Source: Gibbula magus
Taxonomy: Eukaryota > Mollusca > Gastropoda > Trochida > Trochidae
Reading direction: 5' to 3'
Length of the DNA stretch: 64,000 nt
Assembly (NCBI GenBank): GCA_936450465.1
Contig: OW388302.1
Location: 20,094,334 to 20,158,333 of the forward strand
The notes beneath the pieces are model-generated. The model was not told the origin of the DNA. It was given only the letters and a program-made list of their open reading frames with translations, and did not search any database. The translations under genes were made by a program, and so were the position numbers. Positions 10,975 to 20,390 of the stretch are shown one piece after another (the stretch's first letter is position 1; every line of letters begins with the position of its first letter).

Positions 10975-11289
10975 AAAATATATATAAACTGTTTGAGAGG
11001 CATTCTAGAAGTTGGTGTGATGAAGAAGACAAATATTTATGGATGATCAACTTCTTTATACACAATAGTGACGTTTCGGTATAGATCCTTATACCGTTAT
11101 CAAGCATATGGAGGAGATGGTGAAACAGCAGGTTATATACAGGATACATGTTGGTATGATAAAGAGATAACAAATACAACAAGATGAGGTAAGTAAGTTA
11201 ATAACCAGGGGGCGGATGAGAGGACAAAGGCAGGGTGAGGGTACCAATTAGTGGTGGAGGTGGAAGCCAGAGTGAGTAGATTGGATTAA
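10975..11289 (-). mobile_element. Penelope-like element terminal repeat (copy A)
   Basis: On the minus strand this region follows the Penelope-like C-terminal coding end, carries the hammerhead-like motif (11070-11104), and runs at 10987-11032 into the start of a second Penelope-like N-terminal frame. That frame is the inverted copy of 11523-11567. This is the layout of a terminal repeat between two element copies. About 58 bp near 11188 are missing compared with B and C. Confidence 0.55.
11070..11104 (-). ncRNA. Hammerhead-like motif, degenerate core (copy A)
   Basis: On the minus strand CTTGATAA is followed by a perfect 7-bp stem (CGGTATA/TATACCG, loop AGGATC) and then GAAACGTC. This is the geometry of hammerhead stem II between the CUGAUGA and GAAA boxes, but CTGATGA reads TTGATAA here. 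Penelope-like terminal repeats are known to carry hammerhead ribozymes. Activity is doubtful and I did not find a clear stem I/III partner. Confidence 0.3.
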
Positions 11290-11520
11290 TCATGTGTGGA
11301 TTAGGCGGTTGTAAGCTGATGGGATGAAATAGCCTTGATCCCTATTCATAGAGGGCTTATGTCTAACAATATGCACGGCTTCAGCTAAACGCCGGTGAGT
11401 GTAGTCATGTTTGTTGTTTGTGAGTGTTTTGACAGTGTCCCAAAGATGTTGTGTTGTGGAAATTTGGTGATGTGTTCCGAAATGGCTGATTTGTTGTCTC
11501 CCTTGGTTGTTGATGTTTTG
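11290..11520 (-). pseudogene. Penelope-like element GIY-YIG C-terminal end (copy A)
   Basis: On the minus strand the sequence reads KTSTTKGDNKSAISEH and, after frame changes, the terminal block DYTHRRLAEAVHIVRHKPS and NRDQGYFIPSAYNRL, then a stop. This matches the end of the GIY-YIG endonuclease domain in Penelope-like elements as I remember it. The catalytic GIY-YIG core itself is absent. It is joined near 11520-11560 to the oppositely oriented N-terminal fragment. Confidence 0.55.
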
Positions 11521-11966
11521 TGTTCTTCTTCATCACACCAACTTCTAGAATGCCTCTCAAACAGTTTATACATCGTCTACATGGAGACGGGGCAATCCGA
11601 ACCATCAACACTCTCAGCCGCCTGGAGAAGAAGTACATCCAATCCAGCAACCATCTCACCTTCCTGATGAGGTGCCGCGACAATGACATTATCCCGAAGG
11701 GCCTCAAACTCTCAACACCTGTCAACTCACCTGCAGCGAGATCTATCCTCCAGACTGCCTCCAAACTTCTAGTGAAGGAGCGCATCAGACATCACCGGAA
11801 AACCAAGGCCATCACCCTCAAAAACATCACCGACCACCTAGATACCCTCAGCACCACTCTTGACGCCGACACCTTCTCATCCCTCCGTGCTGCTCAGACC
11901 AAGTCCAACAACAAATACAACTTTCCTAAACTGAGAAGACTCATTTATTTTAATCCACGAACTTAA
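11520..11966 (+). pseudogene. Penelope-like element N-terminal ORF fragment (copy A)
   Basis: A 148-codon frame with a Met at MPLKQFIHRLHGDGAIRTI. It contains LEKKYIQSSNHLTFLMRC, IIPKGLKLSTPVNS and LVKERIRHHRKTKAI, the N-terminal block found upstream of the reverse transcriptase in Penelope-like elements. The RT core is absent: the element stops at about 11975. GC content is higher than in the surroundings, and the codon pattern looks coding. The unit C copy is open for 163 codons. Confidence 0.6.
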
Positions 11967-11974
11967 CAAACACT

Positions 11975-12563
11975 TATGATATATAAACCGGCAAAATACA
12001 ACAGTAAGTAACAGTAAGTAAGGAGATTCACAGTTGATACTTCGGAGTGACAAGACGTCCCCAGTCTCAGCTATTGGCAGCCATCTTGGATATCACCCAA
12101 CATAGTGATTTTCAAACTACAGGCCACAATTCTAAGATGAATTACCCTCTACTTATAGGCAAGTGTTTACCAAAAGCACTCGTGGATACTTTGAGACCAT
12201 GTCTAGCCTATATGGTCGACTCGTTAATAACTCGATAATAAAATCGCAGTGACTATAGTGTTTGATTACTGGAGGAGGAAGGGACGGAGGTCGAACGGGA
12301 ACGCTCAACGTCCCCGGGGTACCCCCGCACCCCCCCCCTCCCAATCGTACTGCACACCCGCCCACCCCGGAATTACCACCACAGTCGCCTAGTAATGCCC
12401 ATACTCAGGATACTTCGAGGGCCTGACGTCTCCACTGAGGGTGAGGGCTTACCCCCAGCGGACCCAGATGTCACCCCCAACCCTCTACTATCACTATACC
12501 TAGGCTGAAGGCGACGTAAAGCACTTAATTACAGACAAAACAGTAAGTCACTCTTCTTCAACC
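11975..12563. other. Unassigned GC-richer segment upstream of PHD-like remnant
   Basis: Contains AGTAAGTAAC/AGTAAGTAAG repeats, a C-run near 12330 and a proline-rich but short and broken reading pattern (PGTPAPPP-like; the longer version in B is open 31620-31886). It probably belongs to the same element as the PHD-like remnant. Unit C lacks almost all of it. Confidence 0.35.
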
Positions 12564-12761
12564 ATGGCTCTATGCGTTGTATGTAAGAAAGATGTTCGAC
12601 CAAGGCAACATGCGATCCAGTGCGACAACTGCGACAAATAACAACACCGACTTTGTGACACCGGGATTGCCTTAGGAACTTACCGTCAGCTAGCCAAAGA
12701 ACTGATAGAACTGACACTATTTATACAAAATGAAGTAAAACAATTACAAACAAACACTTAG
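12564..12761 (+). pseudogene. PHD-like zinc-finger remnant with internal stop (copy A)
   Basis: From ATG 12564 the frame reads MALCVVCKKDVRPRQHAIQC, then DNCDK, a TAA stop, and QHRLCDTGIALGTYRQLAK to a TAG at 12759. The C-x2-C...C-x2-C...H-x3-C order fits a PHD-like finger as found at the N-terminus of some invertebrate transposon-associated proteins. In unit C the stop region reads CDEWQH, the usual PHD form, so the stop here arose from three G-to-A changes. Confidence 0.5.
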
Positions 12762-12802
12762 CAATATCCTAAAACATAATATATTTTTAAAAAATAATCC
12801 TC

Positions 12803-12875
12803 CTACGAAAAGACCTTCTACGAACCGGTTTCACCTACGAAAAGGTCACTCCTACGAACTGGTTTCATCTACGAA
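12803..12875. repeat. Five-box CTACGAA array (copy A)
   Basis: CTACGAA occurs at 12803, 12818, 12835, 12852 and 12869, giving spacings 15, 17, 17 and 17. Spacers 2 and 4 contain CCGG or CTGG followed by TTTCA. The array is preceded by AATAATCCTC and followed by TTCCCAT, both of which recur around the array split by the LINE at 58.4-60.4 kb. Confidence 0.9.
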
Positions 12876-12879
12876 AAGA

Positions 12880-13198
12880 CTGCTTCCCATTGTAAGACTG
12901 TAATGCACTCAATCGCAAAAGAAATGTCACCAACCCCTAAAAGTTGCTGTCTGAGAAAGTAGATTTTGCATGTATATGATGGACACATATTCAATAAAGA
13001 AGTACTCACAACTTCATACGTTAGCTTGTTTACCAATCCGGTTCCTTCCTTTTGGAAATAAATATGTTTAAACCGAGAGAAGTGCTCTTACAGCTACAGC
13101 TACTCAATTAAGCTGAACATAAGTCAAATAACCTGCGTAGGCGAGAGGGCAGAATTAAATCCAAGTAAATTTAAGTATTCACTGATAACAGGTTTACA

Positions 13199-13234
<36 letters not shown>

Positions 13235-13280
13235 AGGTTTAATTGTTAATTTTGGATGGTATTTGATTTTTAAGTGTGTT
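12880..13280. other. Noncoding stretch with a 35-G tract
   Basis: No gene seen. A pure run of 35 G lies at 13199-13233. In unit B the same place reads as a shorter, interrupted G/GA tract (32577-32603). At 13029 a TTGTTTACCAATCC motif begins, of which diverged relatives lie near 15523 and 15645. Confidence 0.6.
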
Positions 13281-14804
13281 TTATTCCAAAAGGCCCGAAT
13301 CCTTTATATAAGTGCCGACAGCTTGGAAGGTACTGTGATTATTGTGTGGGTTTAGAATTTGATATATGTTATTTGTTTGGATATTGTTGGCCCTTAATTT
13401 TAGTTTAAGTATTTGGCGGAAGGCCGCATACTGTCGGCATTCAATAAGGATGTGGTGAATTGTTTCTGCCTGTGGGCAGTGTGGGCATGTTAGGTGGATG
13501 TTTGCGATTTTGGTTTTGTGGATATGATAGTTTAATTTTGTATGCCCCGATTGGAGCTTAATTATTGCCCTATCAATATTTTTGTTTTTGGAATATATTT
13601 TTTGTTTAGTTAAGGGTTTGGAGATAATTTGTTTGGTGTGGTGTGCTGTTTTGGAATTTGTATATTGCAGGTGCCATGCTCGCTTTGCATGAGATTTTGA
13701 TAGGCTTTTTGCCTCTTGTTTCGAATGAAAAAGGGGTAGAATTTTAGGTAGTTTAAGGCCCTCCATGGCAGCTTTGTCGGCTTTTTCGTTGCCAAATATA
13801 CCGACGTGCGCTGGTACCCATAGGAGTTTTACTGCCTTGCCTTGGAAATTTAGATTTTGAACAGAATTTAGAATTTTGGAAATTAAATCAGGGCGGTTTT
13901 TTGTAGATTTGTTTTGAAGTGCCTGAAGGGCACTGAGAGAATCCGAAAGGATGAGAATTTTGCCCTGATCTTTAGTTTTAGGGTGGGATAAAGCGAGTGC
14001 TATGGCCATAAGCTCAGCAGTGAAGACCGATTGGTCGTTAGGGAGCCTATTGGAGTAGGAATGTTGAGTGGGGTGTTGAATGTGTAGGCCTACGCCTGTT
14101 GTGCGTGCATCGGGGTCACGTGACCCGTCTGTGTATATGTGACACCAGTCGGACCAGTGTTATTGCATGTAGTTGAGTGTGGTGGTTTGAGCGTGTTTTG
14201 GGTTTAGTTTAGAAGTTATTTTGCTGAGATGGAGATTTATTTTGGGGGTGGGTAAGGGGGCAATAGGGTGATGCACCGTATTTATGGGGGGGGGGAGGTT
14301 CATATGCTCCATCTTAGCTTGGGATAGAAGTGTTTTTATGCGGTGGGAGATTGGAGCCCGTAAGGGGTGTTTATTAAAAATTGCGGTTTTAAGTTTAGCG
14401 GGACCACTAGTAAGTAGTTCCCTGATAAGGGGGTCCTCCGAAGATCCAGCCCAGAAGTTTAAGGTGAGTTGGTCCCTTCTCAGTTCGAGGGGAATTTCAC
14501 CAGTTAGGGCTTGGAGAGCTTCGAGTGAGGTACCCATTTGGGTGCGTGTAGCTACCCTTAGTGCCTGATATTGAATAGAATTTAGGGTTTTAATTTGGGT
14601 TGGTTGGAGGGAGTTATATATAGGTGCGCCATAGTCCAGTTTGGACCTTATGAGGGAGGAGTAGAGATGGAGAAGGGTTTGCCTATTTGCACCCCAGCCT
14701 GTGCCGGAGATTGCTCTCATGACATTAAGGTCTTTCGAGCATCTAAGTCCCTTTAAGTCTTTGATCAGTAACAGAAAAAGAGTTTGAGAAAATGTTGTTT
14801 TCAT
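13281..14804 (-). pseudogene. I-type LINE polymerase end with RNase H (copy A)
   Basis: The minus strand from 14804 gives the post-RT region (LIRSKLDYGAPIYNSL, LNSIQYQALRVATRTQMGTS). One in-frame TAA (14160-14162) follows, and then a complete RNase HI domain: IYTDGSRD (first Asp), FTAELMAIALAL (Glu), LILSDSLSAL (Asp) and LLWVPAHVGIFGNEKAD (His/Asp). A zinc knuckle follows (CPHCPQAETIHHILIEC). RNase H plus knuckle is the layout of I/Ingi/Nimb-type non-LTR elements. The piece is 5'-truncated near 14804, where tandem repeats begin. Apart from the single stop the frame is open, so the decay is mild. Confidence 0.8.
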
Positions 14805-14895
14805 AAGTAATCCCTTTTAGTCTTTGATCAGTACAAAACAAGAGTTTGAGACATTGTTGTTTTCATAAATAAATCCGATTTGTCTTTGATCAGTT
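14757..14895. repeat. 62-63 bp tandem repeat (copy A)
   Basis: GTCTTTGATCAG recurs at 14757, 14820 and 14882, with AGAGTTTGAGA and TGTTGTTTTCATAA between. It starts exactly where the I-type LINE coding homology ends. Confidence 0.75.
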
Positions 14896-15100
14896 GCAGT
14901 ATTTTAAAAACCTCTGCCTGTCAGTTCGTGATGCAAGAATGACATTGCCGTACCACTTTTATATCAGGTGTTTTTTCATGGAGGTATTAATATTTTTATT
15001 ATTGTGAAAAGCTGAATCGTTAACAACGAAAATATATCGTTGGATTTTATCTTCCTAATGGAGACATACTTTCAACTGTAAAACTTAGTGCTCAGGAAAA
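14896..15100. other. Short noncoding stretch
   Basis: AT-rich sequence between two minisatellites, with no feature seen. Confidence 0.4.
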
Positions 15101-15235
15101 AGTAACAGAAAAAAGTAACAGAAAAAGTAACAGAAATAGTAACAGAAAAAAGTAACAGAAAAAGTAACAGAAAAAAGTAACAGAACAGAGTAACAGTTTT
15201 TGCTAGGAAAAAAGTAACAGTTTTCAAGTCTTTTG
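15101..15235. repeat. AGTAACAG minisatellite (copy A)
   Basis: About nine copies of AGTAACAG separated by A-rich spacers, period 12-13 bp. A second, shorter patch of about four copies lies at 15737-15795. The same word is also present in the 62-bp repeat at 14766. Confidence 0.85.
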
Positions 15236-15239
15236 ATTT

Positions 15240-15998
15240 AACAACTATACAAGCACATCGTCACATAAAGCATACTGTCAAATTTGGAGGTGTAGATCAT
15301 TTATTAGTGCCCATAAGCGATTTTATTAATTTTCTGGGAGTCTATGTAACAGTACAGTGAGAGTTTGTCATATAATATACAAAGAATATTTCATAAACAA
15401 CAATCATGTACGCATTGTATCATTATGCTTTAGTTTGTCATGTTTATGTCCAGTTCGTGTGTGCTTGTTATTATATGTATGTACTGGTGAGGTATTAATA
15501 TAAGCAAAAGTTTTGCTTGTTTACCAAACCAGATTCTCTATGAATAAAAATACGTTAAAACCATATAATATACAAGCATAATGTCACATTTCCTAGCACG
15601 ATGTAACCTTTAAAGACCTTTAAGATAAACTGCTAGTCTCTTTACCAATCCTTGCCTTTAAAATAAATATTTTTGAAAGCACCACAATTGATGTTTGTTG
15701 TTTACTCAAAGTTAGCTGATCAGGTTAAGAGAAATGTAGGAAAAAGTAACTGAAAAAGTAACAGGAAAAAAGTAAAGGAAATAAGTAACAGTTCTTATAT
15801 AAAGAAATAATAAGAGTATGGTATCGACTTGAATTGTCATCTTGTAATTTAAGAAGATTATGAAAACTACATTGATAGTAATTCTAAGGATACATTTCCT
15901 GTTTAAATCATGTTATTACAGATAACAAGTACACTTAACTTTGTTAATTTATCCTTAATAGTAGTAGTAATTTGCATATCATTTTATCTAAAGTAAAC
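15240..15998. other. Noncoding AT-rich stretch
   Basis: No coding signal seen. Two diverged relatives of the 13029 motif occur (TTGTTTACCAAACC near 15523 and TTTACCAATCC near 15645), and the short AGTAACAG patch at 15737-15795. Confidence 0.4.
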
Positions 15999-16217
15999 GA
16001 ACATTCAGCATTAGTTCGTATATATATTTAGAGGTTGTATTCATCGTTTCTGATATCTGTACATTTTATGTACATGTAAAAATAAGTGTGATTGCATCCT
16101 CATTGAAGACGAACCAACTAATGCTGAATGTTCGTCTTCAATGAGGATGCAATCACACTTATTTTTACATGTAAATAAAATGTACAGATATCAGAAACGA
16201 TGAATACAACCTCTAAA
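15999..16217. repeat. Foldback with 88-bp arms (copy A)
   Basis: Arms at 16027-16114 and 16130-16217 are reverse complements with one mismatch, around a 15-bp loop (CAACTAATGCTGAAT). The loop sequence also occurs inverted just outside the left arm (15999-16018). The shape is that of a foldback or MITE-like element, or of a hairpin-forming inverted duplication. Confidence 0.9.
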
Positions 16218-17340
16218 TTGTGTTATATTGAATACGGCCAACTATCCTTCACTTCATTGGTGATTGTTTCCACAGAGGATTTTGACCTACATACACGATG
16301 CGTCCCATTACCAATTTATTTGCAAAAATAGCGATTTCATCAGGTCAGGCAGTCTAAAGAAAAGAGAAAAGCCAAAAAGCAATGAAAAGTAACTGTTAGC
16401 CTTATGTAATTTCGTTTTGTTGTGCACATTCTTTGTTGTTATTTCATTATCTATATCCTATCTGATATTTGTATATTATGTTTGTACTTGTGAAGTGAAC
16501 TGTTTTGAGAGGCATGTTTAGAACCTTGTGAAGTGAAGTCTTACCAAAAGCAAACTTTACCAAATTATATTGCTTTGCATAGATATTGTCTGTTTATATT
16601 TATATTATTTCGCGTAATGTAAAACAAACGGGAATGGGTGTTCCAATATTATGAATTTAATAAATTAATTATAATTAATCTTATTTATACTCTTTGGATT
16701 CTTTAACAGCACTGTTGTTGCTTCACCATGACTATCCTGTTTTATCTACATACAATTATTTCATTTGTTCTCACAATTTAAAAAATCCCAACGTAACTGT
16801 GATACAGAAATATCATGAAGCTATGTCCTGGTCTGTGTGATATGTTATTTATTATCTTATTTTAGTTCATGTTCTTCTTAATATATAAATTTATGGTTAA
16901 AGGAGATTGATATAACGCTTTTTTGTATGTCTAAAGATAGGCGCAACCAAACCATTGTCTGTCTGTCTGAAGGACAATGCATGCTTAATTAGCATTTATT
17001 TAGACAAAACTTTAAGCCACTCAGGCTAGTAATAAGCTGAGAGACCAGTTGTGCGTTGAAGAGCCTGACAGGTGTGTTGTATAAACATGCAAACGACCTG
17101 GCGACAGGTCAATGAACAAGATGTCTGTCTGGCTGTCTGGTTGGGCATTTAAAGTTAGCCAATGAGAATTGAGGCAAAAACTAACAACCAATAAAAAACA
17201 TAAGCATAACGTCTTCATAAATATTTTGACATGCCTTTACCAGTTACCCCCTCAGTTGAAAGATCACGCCGTCATCATTAGCAGTTACTGTCAAACAAAT
17301 AACGTAAAGCTGATGTTAACTCTGTGTTTTTCTACATCAG
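16218..17340. other. Noncoding AT-rich stretch
   Basis: No supported gene. Short open frames here are not protein-like. TGTCTGTC microrepeats occur near 16960 and 17120. Confidence 0.4.
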
Positions 17341-17447
17341 TTGTGACCCAAACGCATACGTTTCGATTAGGGATTTACTGTTTCAAGTTGTGTTCTTTTG
17401 GTCATCTGGATATTAACAATTTTCCTCCGGATATGTTCGTTGACAAG
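17341..17447 (+). other. Candidate internal exon (copy A)
   Basis: A pyrimidine-rich acceptor (GTGTTTTTCTACATCAG) precedes 107 bases open in one frame, with residues TQTHTFRLGIYCFKLC and NFPPDMFVDK, and they end at a strong donor, AAG|GTAAGC. The identical arrangement is kept in unit B. I do not recognise the peptide, and no partner exon is seen. It could be chance. Confidence 0.3.
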
Positions 17448-17479
17448 GTAAGCCTTCAATAATGCAATATATCCATTGT

Positions 17480-17483
<4 letters not shown>

Positions 17484-17553
<70 letters not shown>
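17484..17553. repeat. (TA)n microsatellite (copy A)
   Basis: A nearly pure TA run. The copy-B version is longer (42347-42432). Confidence 0.95.
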
Positions 17554-17560
<7 letters not shown>

Positions 17561-18063
17561 TATGAGATTTTTAAAGTGTCTTGTATGGCGATAACACACT
17601 TTCACACATTTTGCTAATTATATATACAATGATGAGACATTTTATACTACAGTCCATTAATTGATGCTGTATGAGTAACGACAAACCACGATCATAACTG
17701 ACACAAACTGAACACAGAATTCCGATATAAGTAACCAGTGCCTATAATCCAATGCATACCACAAAGGATACACAATATCGTGTTTGCTATTAAATACATA
17801 ATTCTCATAATGCTTTCTGCTGATCATGTTTACATTTGTTCTGCTTAAATAATCAAGTAAATATAGTTTATTTGAATGCATATATAGCTATTATCAACTT
17901 TGTCACACGGACATTTTTATCTGATAAAATCCAAGACATCAACAAAGTTTGTCTGGCGTAGTTCAATCTGATATAATTAAGCTTACAGAAAACACCTATA
18001 TAAACAAACCAACAAATTTATTTGTATTTCATTTGTAATTAATTATGACACATACTATTATAT
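17554..18063. other. Noncoding AT-rich stretch
   Basis: No coding or structural signal seen. Short open frames are not conserved in character. Confidence 0.4.
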
Positions 18064-18290
18064 AGTGGAGTATACTGGGGTATACAAGAGTGTACCGAGG
18101 TATACTGGGGTATACTAGCGTATACTGGGGTATACTAGCGTATACTGGGGTATACTGAAGTTTCCTAAGCTTAGGAAATTTCTCATATACTGATCAGTAT
18201 ACGCTAGGAAATTAGGGTGGTTGACAAACCAGTATACGCTAGGGAATTAGGGTGGTTGACAAGACGTATACTGGTCAGTATACTAGCACT
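18064..18290. repeat. GTATAC decamer cluster with direct and inverted copies (copy A)
   Basis: GTATACTGGG and GTATACTAGC alternate as 10-bp units between 18067 and 18160. They are followed by the palindrome-rich CCTAAGCTTAGG, by ATACTGATCAGTAT, and by two direct copies of CAGTATACGCTAGG-AATTAGGGTGGTTGACAA. The direct copies carry the decamer in inverted orientation. Unit B has two decamers fewer. Confidence 0.85.
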
Positions 18291-18397
18291 TTTCTTGCGG
18301 CGTTACCATCCGGTCCCGTGGGGACGCTATCGAAAGACATACACAGCTATATGACTCATCCCTATATATGATCTCATCCGTTCACTTAGTGACTCCA

Positions 18398-18545
18398 TGA
18401 CGTCACGATTCGGCTATAAATTTACGATATCTGATTGGTTCGCTCGTATGTATCCCCTTACCCCGGGAAGCGATGACTCATTCCGTAGAGGGGGGACGCT
18501 ATCCTACGCTATAAATTTCCCTCCCGCTATAAATATCCTAAGGGC
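18398..18545. promoter_or_regulatory. Promoter-like block with CRE, AP-1 and TATA-like sites (copy A)
   Basis: TGACGTCA at 18398, GCTATAAAT at 18413, 18508 and 18526, an ATTGG box near 18434, and TGACTCA at 18474. The density of sites is high for this AT-rich neighbourhood, and the block is preserved in B (43258-43410). No intact gene follows on the plus strand, only a LINE fragment. An ancient LTR or transposon promoter is possible. Confidence 0.3.
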
Positions 18546-18589
18546 CAAAAGGGGCTAACGACACAGGGTATCATCAGGTTGATAATTTT

Positions 18590-19190
18590 TTGATCACCTG
18601 TCTTGGTCTCACCACACTAAACAGGCATCAACACAAGCCTTGAAAGTTTTGATAGGTATCTAAAAATATGCGATCTTTGGGTGATATGACATTTAACACC
18701 TTTTTAAAGATCTGTGATATGAAGATAAGCCCAATACTTTTATATGGATCTGAAATATGGGGATTAAAACATTATGATAACAAGCACATGTAACACGATG
18801 GTATACGGATAATTAGGCAGATTTCCATTGTTCATTTATTCGTCTATTAGACCTATATACGTCCTTGGATCCATTAAATAGTGGATAAGATTATTGAATA
18901 TGCCCTATCACAGATTCGCCCAAAAATGTTATGATATGATGAAACTTTATGATAAAAACGGTAAAATAAATTGGGTCACTGAAATAAGAAAGATTCTCAA
19001 CAAAACAGGATATGGATATATATTGGCACAGCCAAAGTGTAGATCTACAATCACATTTTATCACTTCAATAACACAAAGAATGAAAGATATACACTTGCA
19101 ATCCTGGTCAGAATCCATGTCATTATCAACTAAATGTATATATCATAGACAATGGAAATCTGAAAGGTACTCGACTCTGTCTTGGTGCAA
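18590..19190 (+). pseudogene. LINE C-terminal region, strongly decayed (copy A)
   Basis: Across shifting frames the sequence reads MKISPILLYGSEIWGLKHYD, then KCYDMMKLYDKNGKINWVTE, IRKILNKTGYGY, and in another frame WHSQSVDLQSHF and MKDIHLQSWSESM. This succession is typical of the region after the RT domain in RTE/CR1-like invertebrate LINEs. No catalytic part remains. Confidence 0.5.
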
Positions 19191-19293
19191 GTAGATAGAC
19201 CTCGGGGTGGATCAGGTAGAGCATATAGACCTTGGGCTTCGCCCGCGGTCTATCTACTCTACCTGACCAACCCTGAGATCTATCGACTTGCAC
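19185..19293. repeat. Foldback element with 36-bp arms (copy A)
   Basis: GTGCAAGTAGATAGACCTC and onward is inverted at the right end, with about five mismatches over 36 bp. Inside lies a further hairpin, GACCTTGGGC-TTC-GCCCGCGGTC. The shape suggests a small MITE or foldback. Confidence 0.75.
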
Positions 19294-19652
19294 AAAGACA
19301 TCGTCTTCGTACCTTAACCTTTACATAAAGATAGTAATATACATTTAGAACGTTCTACTTTGTGGGAGTATACCTTAGTGGTCCACTGCGGCTTACTTAA
19401 TAAGTTCGGCGATTGAGTAAATGGAACAAGTGAATGATGGCACTGTAAACTTGATCTTTCTTTGTGTACATCCTGTCTCATGGTATAACGTATGCTAATG
19501 CAACTTTCATACCCTTGGTGCAGAGGCAGCATATACCTTCGCGAGGTGACGTATGTTCTAGCCAATCAAATAGTTTTCTAGCCCTGCTGGCGATAAAATG
19601 TAGCCAATCACAGAGCTTTTCAAAATGCAGTTGGCTTTGGCACTTCCGCAAA

Positions 19653-19772
19653 ATGGCGACTTCCTCAGATAAGCGAGATGAAATCATGAGTTTTTTTCTC
19701 GTCAAATTGTCTTGGACGCAGACTATTGAATGGGACATGCAGTTCATTGAGGAAGGTAGGGTAAACGTCTGA
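19653..19772 (+). CDS. Short frame or first-exon candidate, unknown
   Basis: ATG 19653 has an A at -3 and opens 39 codons (MATSSDKRDEIMSFFLVKLS...) just inside the left TIR, downstream of two CCAAT boxes. A donor-like G|GTAGGG lies near its end, so it may be the first exon of a longer transposon gene. It is kept at 44518-44637, with one amino-acid change noted (DMQ to DTQ). The function is unknown. Confidence 0.25.
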   Translation: MATSSDKRDEIMSFFLVKLSWTQTIEWDMQFIEEGRVNV

Positions 19773-19837
19773 CTCGGTTTTGAGAGATCGTTATGATTTC
19801 CGCAGTGATAAACAACAAAGAACGCAGGCGGAAGTGA

Positions 19838-20390
19838 TGAATGAATGAATGAATGTCTTTATTTCCTCCAGGGATAATCGAAGAATACATAAACATTAAT
19901 CAATTACACATACATTTACAAATGAACTTTACAAGATACATTCTTTACAATATTGACAACAATGATACTTCAGAAATGATTCCTCAGATAATTCTTCAAA
20001 GAATAAATATTTTTAGAAACTTGAAGCACAATGGTTTGCCATGGTGTTGCATCGAGCCCGGGAAGGTCTAAGTATGCACCACAAAATAGTGAAAGGGCAT
20101 CTTCATCATTTGAGAGTTCAATATGCACATATAAATCTATATTAAGTTCTTCAAGTAAAGTTCATATTAAAGATTCACAGTGTAAAACTATATGGGAGTC
20201 GTGATCAAAGCAGTGCTTATTACAGAGTATACATTCCTTAAAACATTTTGCTTTTCAACTGAGTTGTACATTTAGTTGAATCTTGGCTTTATATTCTGGG
20301 TAAAGGTCTATAAGAATGATAGTATGTGCATACACAAACGTTGATGAATTCTTGCATATCTCGATATATTTTCTTATAGAGTTAAAATTT
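19838..20390 (-). pseudogene. LINE C-terminal zinc-knuckle fragment (copy B)
   Basis: Complete version of the copy-A fragment. It runs from about 20390 (5'-truncated at the right TIR) to an (ATTC)n tail at 19838-19854 on the minus strand, preceded by GGAAATAAAGAC. The zinc knuckle KECILCNKHC...HIVLHC is in frame with the upstream 77-codon stretch (20488-20255) across one stop, and a second stop follows the knuckle. Confidence 0.6.

Larger units (their letters stand above)
1..19915. repeat. Array unit A
   Basis: Reference copy for the annotation. Compared with B and C it keeps a block at about 3954-4276 that both others lack. It lacks about 58 bp of the Penelope-like terminal repeat (near 11188) that both others keep. 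It has no nested LINE insertion in its RNase H region. Confidence 0.9.

Noticed and set aside
11405..11785. A 126-codon minus-strand frame across the Penelope-like junction
   Set aside because: Its first part is antisense to the plus-strand N-terminal ORF, and only its last part is real Penelope-like sequence. The frame is a chimera created by the inverted junction.
12803..12875. Reading the CTACGAA array as a CRISPR array
   Set aside because: The repeat is only 7 bp with 8-10 bp spacers in a eukaryotic genome with no cas genes.
1..19915. The whole 20-kb unit as one giant transposon
   Set aside because: The only long inverted repeats near the unit ends face each other across about 950 bp at the junctions. 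They do not face inward over 19 kb, and the content is a mixture of unrelated elements in both orientations.
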